A DNA stretch of 11,205 bases. Origin: JBEKYH01 sp049511115 (GTDB lineage Bacteria; Planctomycetota; Phycisphaerae; Tepidisphaerales; Tepidisphaeraceae). The notes under the pieces are model-generated. The model was not told the DNA's origin. It made no database searches and saw nothing but the letters and a program-made list of their open reading frames with translations. The stretch is taken from positions 1 through 11,205 of the forward strand of contig JBEKYH010000175.1 of NCBI GenBank assembly GCA_049511115.1. Reading direction: 5' to 3'. This document shows, piece by piece, positions 1 to 6,598 of the stretch (positions within the stretch are counted from its first letter, which is position 1; the number at the start of each line of letters is the position of its first letter). The position numbers were made by a program, and so were the translations under genes.

Positions 1-3000
1 CAGCGCCCGAGAGCTATACCGTGGTGGGCAATCCGACGGACGTTATCGCAACCAACCTGGGCAACGGGCACTATGACATCGTCGTGGCCAGCCCGGTCGC
101 TGAGACGATTTCCGTTCTCATGGGAAATGGGAGCGGGCATTTTGCGGCGGCCACGACGCCAATCACGGACGTCAGGATCAGCAGCGGTCCCGACGCGATT
201 GCCAGCGCGGATTTTGATAACAATGGCAACGCCGATCTGGTCGTGGCCAACGGCACCGACACCGATATCAGCGTCTTTTTCGGCAATGGCGACGGGACAT
301 TCAACACTTCGCCAGACACCTACTCCGTGGGCGACGAGAATGCGTTCGGCGTGGCGACGGGGTTGTTGAACGCCGACAATTATCCCGATATCGCGGCGAT
401 CGATTCCGTATCTGACGACCTCTATGTGTTGCTCAACAACGGCCCGGATAGCGAAGGCGGGCAATTCAGCGAGCCGGAGGAGTACTCCGTCGGTTCGTTT
501 CCGACCTCGCTGGCGATTGGCGCGGTGGCCGGCGACGGCAATCAGGATATCGTCGTCACCAATAAATACTCCGGGACCGTCAGCGTGCTTGTGGGCAACG
601 GCGAGGGCGGGTTTACCAGCAATACGCAATTTCCCGCGGGACTCTACCCGTTCGACGTGGCCATTGGGGATGTGAACGGCGATGGGAATGACGACCTGAT
701 CGTCGCCAATTCCGGCGGCGAAGGCGGCCCGCAGTATTCCTTGTCGGTGCTGCTCAGCAACGCCAACGGCACGTTCGCGCAGCCTGTGACCCTGAGCGTG
801 GGCAATTATCCCACCTCGGTGGCGGTGGCCGACCTGAATGGCGATGGGCTGAATGATATCGTCGCCGCGAATTACAACAGCAACACGCTGAGCGTGTTTC
901 TGTCGAATTCGGCGGCCACACCGGATACGAACACGGCGAAATTCCTTCAAGGGCAAATTACGCCGACGGGAAGCGGTCCGGTCGCGGTCGTGAGCGCCGA
1001 CCTCACCCCCAATACCAGTTCGATCGTCGATCTGGTGGTGGCGCCTCGCAACACCTACGACGTCGACGTATTCATGGGCAACGGAAACGGCACCTTTGCC
1101 GCGCCCATGACGCTGACCGTCCCAAACCAGCCGTCGGCGGTGCTGGTCGCGGATCTCAACGGCGACGGCATACCCGACATCATTGTCGCCAGCACTTCCG
1201 GCGGCAACGTGACGGTATTCCTCGGCAACGGGAACGGGACATTCAAGGCGGGGATAACCACGATCGTGCCCAACGGGGTGTCCTATGGCGGGCAGAGCCT
1301 GGCTGCGGCGGACTTCACCGGCGACGGCAAGATGGATGTGGCGGTGGCGTGCGGTTACGGCGGTTATGTCGATGTGCTCGTCGGCAACGGCGACGGCACC
1401 TTCCAGAGCTCGCCGCTGACTTATTCACTGGGGCAGTGCCATGACTATGCCCTGGCGATCTCGGCCGGTGATCTGATATCCGGCGACGACCATCCCGACT
1501 TTGTGGTCACTAACAGCCGTTACGATGTGGTGGATGTTTTCCTCAACAATGGCAGCGGCGGGTTTTCCGGCCCCAATATCTACGATGTCGGGGATTATCC
1601 CAATTCAATCGCGTTAGGCGATGTGAACGGGGACGGCAATCTCGATATTGTCGTGAATAACGAGGACAGCGACAACGCGACGGTTTTGCTGGGCAATGGC
1701 GACGGCACGTTCAAATCGGCCGGCAATTTCGCCGAGGCGGGGAATTATCCGGGGCGGCTCATTCTCGCGGACGTGAACGGCGATCATCGGCTGGATATTG
1801 TCACCATCGCCGCCCGGGTATCGGAGCCATCCAGTCCCCAGGACGTCAGTGCTGACGCCGAGGAATTGGAACCGGCGGAAGTCGTCGTCCTTCTGGGCAA
1901 CGGCAACGGCACATTCGGACCGGCATCGACCATCAACGCGGGCAACAACGGTTATTCGCTGACGGTCGGCGATTTCACCGGGGATGGAAAGCCGGACATC
2001 GCCGTCGCCGATTATGGCGACAACCGCGTGGACGTTCTGCTGAACAATTACGCGAGTCAAACGCCCGTGGTTCCGCCGCCGACTTTGCCCGCGGGAAACC
2101 ATCCGGATGCGGTCATCAAGGCGGACGTCAATAACGACGGCCTGGCGGATCTGGTCGTTGCCAACAAATACAGCAATACGATCGACGTTTACATTGGCAA
2201 TGGGGATGGCACGTTCGCGGCCCCGGTCAGCTACACCGTCGCCAACGACCCCACGAGCCTGTACGTAGCGGATGTCAACGGGGACGGCAAGCCGGACATT
2301 ATCGTGGCCAGCGCGGGGTCGGAGGAAGTCTCGGTTCTGCTGGGCAATGGAAACGGGACGTTCGGGGCGCCGATCGTCACTTCAATAGGGCACGCGATCA
2401 GCCCCGGTCCCAACGCGATTTCGCTCGCTCAACTGACCGGCGAAGGGCCGGATGAATTGATTGTAGCTGGTGGAACATATGGCACGGTCGATGTGCTCCC
2501 GGGCAATGGGGACGGCACGTTCGGCGCGGGAACGGAAATCCCCATTTTGGGGCTGCATGGGAATGCCGCGACGGTGTATGCCGTCGCGAGCGCCGAACTG
2601 GGAGGCGGGACGTCGGTTGATCTGGTGGTGACGGATACCAAATACAACACCGTCGATGTGCTCCTCAACAACGGCGACGGCACCTTCCCCGCGCCGTCGA
2701 TTTACGCCGTGGGCATGGGGCCGACGTCCGTCGCGCTCGCGGATGTGAATAACGCGGGCATTCCCGACATCATCACGGCCAACTCCATTTCCGGAACGGT
2801 CAGCATCCTGCTGGGCAATAGCGGCGGGACGTTCCAGTTGGCGCAGAATGTGGACGCGGGGGATGATCCGTTCGCGGTGGCCGTCGGTGATGTGACGGGC
2901 GATGGACAGGCGGATATTGTCACCGCTGATCCGGGAACGAGCCAGAATCCGCTGGATCAGGTCACGCTTCTCACAGGAAACGGCGACGGAACCTTCGCGG

Positions 3001-6000
3001 GGCCGTATTTCCTGGTGGTTGGCAACGGTCCCGACGCGATCACCACGGGCGATTTCAACAGCGCCCCCGCGGCGGACATTGTCACCGCCAACTCCGTGGA
3101 TGACGACCTGAGCGTTTTGTTGACGGTGAACACGGCGCCGACCATTGTGGGCTTCCCGTCAACCAACTTTACAACGGGTTCAGCGGGCGATGTCGGCTTC
3201 ACCGCGACGGGTTATCCCGCATCCACATTCCATGAATCTGGCGCGTTGCCCAGCGGCGTGACCTTCGTTGACAACGGCAACGGCTCGGCGGATTTGTCAG
3301 GCACGCCGGCGTCGGGAACGGGGGGGATTTATGATCTCACCATCACCGCCGGCAACGGAATCTCGCCCAATGCGTCGGACAATTTCACGCTCTTCGTGGA
3401 CCAGGCCCCGGCCATAACCAGCGGCACGGCGACGACATTCACGGTCAGCACCACGGCGTCGCCTTTCACCATCACCACTGAGGCCGGCGTATTCCCGACT
3501 CCCGCGCTCACGGAAATCGGGACTCTTCCCAGCGGCGTGACGTTCGTTGACAACCACAACGGCACGGCGTCGCTGGAAGGAACGCCGGCGGCCAACGCGG
3601 CGGGAAGTTATCCGATCACGGTGGAGGCCTCCAACGGGGTCGGCTCCAATGCGAGCCAGTCGTTCACGCTCGTCGTAGCCGGAGCCCCGATTGTGCCTCC
3701 GTCAACCCTTGCCGTGGGCAACCATCCCGATGCCGTGGTTACCGCGGACCTGACGGACAACGACATTTCCGATCTGATTGTCGCCAATAAGTACAGCAAT
3801 ACGGTCGAAGTCTTCCTGGGCAATGGCGACGGCACATTCCAGGCGCCGGCGTCGTACAACGTGCCCAATGGGCCCAGCAGCCTCTACGTCGCGGACGTGA
3901 ACGGCGACGGCAAGCTCGACATCGTTGTGGCCAGCGCGGCGTCGGAGGATGTCAGCGTGCTGCTGGGCAACGGTAACGGCACCTTCGGGGCGCCGATTGT
4001 CACATCCATCGGGCACACGATCAGCCCCGGGCCTGAGGCGATCGCGGTCGCTCAACTGGTCAGCGAAGGGCCGCAGGACCTGATCGTGGCCGGCGGAACG
4101 TATGGGACGGTGGATATCCTTGTCGGCAACGGCAACGGAACATTCCAGACCGGGACGGACGACCCGGTCTTTACGTCTAACCACCTGCTCGCGACGGTTT
4201 ACTCCGTCGCGGCGGCAAAACTCGGCGGCGATTCGCAGGCGGACCTGGTGCTCACCGACACTGGTTACAGCACGGTCGATGTGATGCTCAATGACGGCGA
4301 CGGCTCGTTCGGTTCGCCGGCCTTGTATTCGGTCGGCAACGGGCCGACCTCGGTTGCCGTCGCGGACGTGAACAAGGACGGCATCCCCGACATCATCACG
4401 GCTAATTCGATTTCCGGCACGGTCAGCGTGCTGCTGGGGAACAGCGGCGGAACTTTTAAGGCCGCCGACAATCTGGCGGCGGGGAATGATCCGTTCGCGG
4501 TAACCGTGGCGGATGTCACGGGCGATGGCGACGTTGACATCATCACCGCCGATCCGGGAACGATCGCGAGCCCGCTGGATGTGGTCACGGTGATTCAGGG
4601 CTACGGCAACGGCACATTCGCGGCGGGCAAATTGTTGGTGGTCGGCAACGGCCCCGACGCGGTGACGGCGGGCGATCTAAACGGCCAGACCGCGGCGGAT
4701 ATCGTGACCGCCAACTCGCTGGATAATGATGTGAGCCTTCTTTTCAATGTGTCGCAATCCCTGGCCGCGGGGATCACGGTGGGGCCGGGCAATATCGTCG
4801 AAGTAACGGCCACTCCGGAGAATGACATCGCCTCGGTTACTTATTCCAACGGCGTGGTGACCGTCATTATCGACGGGCAGCAGGAGACGTTCCCGATCGG
4901 TTCTATCAATGGCCTCAATATCAACCTGGAAGGCGGGAACGACAGCATCAGCCTTGGCCAGGGAGTGCCGACCTGCACGATCAACGGCGGAGCGGGCAAC
5001 GACACCATCATGGCGATGAACAGCGCCAATGACATGCTGCTGGGCGGGGCCGGGGACGACTCTGTGGGGGCCGGCACCGGTCTAGACACGCTGCACGGGG
5101 GAGGCGGCAACGATACCCTCAGCGGCGGCGGAAAAGGCAGCAAGCTGAATGGCAACGGCGGTGATGACTATGTTGTCACTGATGCCAAGTTCGAGACCGT
5201 CAAGGGCGGCCGAGGCAGGGATACGATCGACCCGACCACGGGCGGTGATTCACTCATCGGAGGAGCCCAGGGAGGCGTCTTCCTGGATGCGGGCGTTACG
5301 CACCCCGACTCCCTTGTTGGCACGGGTGGGCTGAACTTTGCCCAGTACAATCCGGCCGACTCGATGACGGATATCTTTGAGATTTTCGATCCGCCGGCGC
5401 CGCCTTCATCGGGCGGGCCGTCCACGGAAGAAAATTCGGATAGCGCCGGCCCGGCGGCGGCCGCGGGAGTTACCGCGGTTGTGAGCGGCGGCGTGTTGAA
5501 AGTGACCGGCACCAGCGGGCCCGATGTGATCGCGTTGACCACCGACGGCACGAACATAGACATCTCCGCCGATGGAAATGACCTGACGCCTGTTCCGCTG
5601 TCGGGATTAGTCGGCATCCACGCCACGGGTGGCGGCGGCAGCGACTCCATTTCGGTGTCTTCGGCAATTACATTGCCCGCGACACTTGGCGGCAACGGCG
5701 GCAGTGACACACTCGTCGGCGGCGGTGGCGATAACGTCCTGATCGGCGGCGGCGGGAGTGATTCGCTGGTTGGCGGGGCGGGCACGAATCTGCTCGTTCC
5801 GGGCCAGCGCAATGCCTTCATCGGTGCGCCGACCGGCAATGACACCCTCGACGGCGGGACGGGCTTCAGCATCGCAGATTTCTCGCGGCGCACCGATCCG
5901 CTGACGCTTTCCAACAACGGCCAGGCCGATAGCGGCGACACCGTCGCGGGCGAGCGGTCGGAGATCATGTCGAACGTCTCGGCGATCTGGGGCGGCACCG

Positions 6001-6245
6001 CCAACGACACGATCGTCGGCGCCACGCCCGGCGAATTCCTCAGCGGCGGCGCTGGCGCCAATACTATTCATGGCGGCGGGGCCAATGACCTGCTCGTGGG
6101 CGGCGGCGGCAATGACACGGTCGTCGTGGCGGCCGAGCCGGTGAGTCTGTATCTCATCAACGGTTTCCCCAACAAGTACGGCGGCGTGAATAATCCGTCG
6201 GAGGACATTTTGCAGTTGGATTCACTGGACACGCCATTGACGTAG
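1..6245 (+). CDS. Giant FG-GAP/VCBS propeller, Ig-like and RTX-like repeat protein (5' end missing)
   Basis: Probable secreted or surface adhesin/matrix protein; the ligand is unknown. The frame is open to the left edge (from base 3, reading A-P-E-S-Y-T-V), so the GTG at 21 is internal and the true start and any signal peptide lie upstream. Counting from that GTG, residues 1-303 carry six FG-GAP blades, 312-680 seven, 685-1034 seven, 1037-1221 two Ig-like (He_PIG-type) domains sharing the motif LPSGVTFVDN, and 1226-1575 seven more blades. Each blade has a Ca-binding-type loop (D-x-N-G-D-G-x-x-D) followed by a strand and G-N-G-D-G-T-F. RTX-like nonapeptides (GGxGNDTL) fill about 1637-1757 and 1871-2037, separated by a Pro/Ser/Gly linker near 1790-1815. 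No membrane anchor or PEP-CTERM-like tail is visible; the end is short and acidic, which would fit type I secretion, but that is inference. FG-GAP propellers resemble integrin alpha heads. Family assignment is firm, role is not. Confidence 0.93.
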   Translation, partial: APESYTVVGNPTDVIATNLGNGHYDIVVASPVAETISVLMGNGSGHFAAATTPITDVRISSGPDAIASADFDNNGNADLVVANGTDTDISVFFGNGDGTFNTSPDTYSVGDENAFGVATGLLNADNYPDIAAIDSVSDDLYVLLNNGPDSEGGQFSEPEEYSVGSFPTSLAIGAVAGDGNQDIVVTNKYSGTVSVLVGNGEGGFTSNTQFPAGLYPFDVAIGDVNGDGNDDLIVANSGGEGGPQYSLSVLLSNANGTFAQPVTLSVGNYPTSVAVADLNGDGLNDIVAANYNSNTLSVFLSNSAATPDTNTAKFLQGQITPTGSGPVAVVSADLTPNTSSIVDLVVAPRNTYDVDVFMGNGNGTFAAPMTLTVPNQPSAVLVADLNGDGIPDIIVASTSGGNVTVFLGNGNGTFKAGITTIVPNGVSYGGQSLAAADFTGDGKMDVAVACGYGGYVDVLVGNGDGTFQSSPLTYSLGQCHDYALAISAGDLISGDDHPDFVVTNSRYDVVDVFLNNGSGGFSGPNIYDVGDYPNSIALGDVNGDGNLDIVVNNEDSDNATVLLGNGDGTFKSAGNFAEAGNYPGRLILADVNGDHRLDIVTIAARVSEPSSPQDVSADAEELEPAEVVVLLGNGNGTFGPASTINAGNNGYSLTVGDFTGDGKPDIAVADYGDNRVDVLLNNYASQTPVVPPPTLPAGNHPDAVIKADVNNDGLADLVVANKYSNTIDVYIGNGDGTFAAPVSYTVANDPTSLYVADVNGDGKPDIIVASAGSEEVSVLLGNGNGTFGAPIVTSIGHAISPGPNAISLAQLTGEGPDELIVAGGTYGTVDVLPGNGDGTFGAGTEIPILGLHGNAATVYAVASAELGGGTSVDLVVTDTKYNTVDVLLNNGDGTFPAPSIYAVGMGPTSVALADVNNAGIPDIITANSISGTVSILLGNSGGTFQLAQNVDAGDDPFAVAVGDVTGDGQADIVTADPGTSQNPLDQVTLLTGNGDGTFAGPYFLVVGNGPDAITTGDFNSAPAADIVTANSVDDDLSVLLTVNTAPTIVGFPSTNFTTGSAGDVGFTATGYPASTFHESGALPSGVTFVDNGNGSADLSGTPASGTGGIYDLTITAGNGISPNASDNFTLFVDQAPAITSGTATTFTVSTTASPFTITTEAGVFPTPALTEIGTLPSGVTFVDNHNGTASLEGTPAANAAGSYPITVEASNGVGSNASQSFTLVVAGAPIVPPSTLAVGNHPDAVVTADLTDNDISDLIVANKYSNTVEVFLGNGDGTFQAPASYNVPNGPSSLYVADVNGDGKLDIVVASAASEDVSVLLGNGNGTFGAPIVTSIGHTISPGPEAIAVAQLVSEGPQDLIVAGGTYGTVDILVGNGNGTFQTGTDDPVFTSNHLLATVYSVAAAKLGGDSQADLVLTDTGYSTVDVMLNDGDGSFGSPALYSVGNGPTSVAVADVNKDGIPDIITANSISGTVSVLLGNSGGTFKAADNLAAGNDPFAVTVADVTGDGDVDIITADPGTIASPLDVVTVIQGYGNGTFAAGKLLVVGNGPDAVTAGDLNGQTAADIVTANSLDNDVSLLFNVSQSLAAGITVGPGNIVEVTATPENDIASVTYSNGVVTVIIDGQQETFPIGSINGLNINLEGGNDSISLGQGVPTCTINGGAGNDTIMAMNSANDMLLGGAGDDSVGAGTGLDTLHGGGGNDTLSGGGKGSKLNGNGGDDYVVTDAKFETVKGGRGRDTIDPTTGGDSLIGGAQGGVFLDAGVTHPDSLVGTGGLNFAQYNPADSMTDIFEIFDPPAPPSSGGPSTEENSDSAGPAAAAGVTAVVSGGVLKVTGTSGPDVIALTTDGTNIDISADGNDLTPVPLSGLVGIHATGGGGSDSISVSSAITLPATLGGNGGSDTLVGGGGDNVLIGGGGSDSLVGGAGTNLLVPGQRNAFIGAPTGNDTLDGGTGFSIADFSRRTDPLTLSNNGQADSGDTVAGERSEIMSNVSAIWGGTANDTIVGATPGEFLSGGAGANTIHGGGANDLLVGGGGNDTVVVAAEPVSLYLINGFPNKYGGVNNPSEDILQLDSLDTPLT
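2073..3122 (+). repeat. Propeller module C (seven FG-GAP blades), first copy of an intragenic duplication
   Basis: This stretch of 350 codons encodes one complete seven-bladed propeller. It aligns with 3696-4745 at a constant offset of 1,623 bases with no net insertion or deletion. Calcium loops are intact or near-intact in blades 1, 2, 5 and 6 (for example DVNGDGKPD) and degenerate in blades 3, 4 and 7 (LTGEGPDE, LGGGTSVD, DFNSAPAAD). Many synonymous positions differ, so the duplication is not recent. Confidence 0.88.
3129..3683 (+). other. Pair of tandem Ig-like domains between two propellers
   Basis: Two copies of roughly 90 codons, meeting near base 3402, each contain a [E-x-G-x-LPSGVTFVDN]-x-NG-[ST]-A-x-L-x-GTPA core and end in a strand of the type F-T-L-[FV]-V. 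This is the pattern of bacterial 'putative Ig' (He_PIG, cadherin-like) domains, which serve as rigid spacers or binding modules in secreted proteins. They separate propeller module C from D and are evidently duplicates of each other. Confidence 0.75.
3696..4745 (+). repeat. Propeller module D (seven FG-GAP blades), second copy of an intragenic duplication
   Basis: Colinear duplicate of 2073-3122. The same blades (3, 4 and 7) have lost the canonical calcium loop here (LVSEGPQD, LGGDSQAD, DLNGQTAAD), and the same distinctive stretches recur (VVANKYSNT-like, APIVTSIGH, ITANSISGTVS). This shows that a whole propeller was copied as a unit rather than blade by blade. The blade 1 loop (DLTDNDISD) is more degenerate than in module C. 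Confidence 0.88.
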
Positions 6246-6420
6246 GCACCGATCGCCGAGGCCGCTTTTGAAGTTCCTTCAAGCCGAATAAACCGCCTTT
6301 TCGTGGAAAATCCGGCGCAAAATGTCAAGAAACAGGTGATTTTGTTCAAACGCTTACAGAATCATCACGAAAAGTTCATTTTCATCATTAACAATAAGTC
6401 TGGAGAGTGGGGCGAAGATG

Positions 6421-6449
6421 CTCCGGCGCGGCTCTTCACGCCGCCGGAG
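6421..6449. repeat. GC-rich 8-bp inverted repeat upstream of the PHP-GT gene
   Basis: CTCCGGCG (6421-6428) and CGCCGGAG (6442-6449) are perfect inverted repeats around a 13-base spacer, about 150 bases before the start of the downstream gene. It could form a leader hairpin or be an operator. In DNA this GC-rich it may also be chance. Confidence 0.35.
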
Positions 6450-6584
6450 TGGCCGGTCAATAGGGAAGGGATTTCCCGCATGGCGCCGCCAAAGGTGCCG
6501 AGTTCCAGGGATCGCCGCCCGCGTCGATGGGCATCGCCGATGGACGTTGAAAATCGCGATGGCTGTTTGCCGCAGCGGCCAAGG

Positions 6585-6591
6585 AAAGGAG
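6585..6591 (+). promoter_or_regulatory. Shine-Dalgarno site fixing the GTG start at 6599
   Basis: AAAGGAG lies seven bases before the GTG at 6599. It is the best ribosome-binding match near the 5' end of this frame and supports a GTG start about 39 codons ahead of the first PHP metal-binding motif. Confidence 0.7.
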
Positions 6592-6598
6592 CCGGACC

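Larger units (their letters stand above)
6246..6598. other. Non-coding gap between the repeat protein and the PHP-GT gene
   Basis: No credible gene was found in these 353 bases; the short frames present have arginine-rich, shadow-like composition. Just after the upstream stop lies a weak 6-bp hairpin (6268-6282, TTGAAG/CTTCAA, three-base loop) without a following T-run, so it is not a convincing terminator. Bases about 6300-6400 are clearly AT-richer than their surroundings and are the likeliest place for the promoter of the downstream gene, but I cannot pick a convincing -35/-10 pair. An inverted repeat follows at 6421-6449. Confidence 0.6.

Noticed and set aside
5168..6061. A 297-codon - strand open frame rich in Pro and Ser
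   Set aside because: It is the reverse complement of the Gly/Asp-rich RTX block; GGC/GGN codons read as Pro/Ala/Ser on the other strand.
1..6245. Regular repeats as a possible CRISPR array or DNA tandem repeat
   Set aside because: Repetition is at protein level in steps of about 50-60 codons with many synonymous differences; there are no uniform short repeats and spacers.
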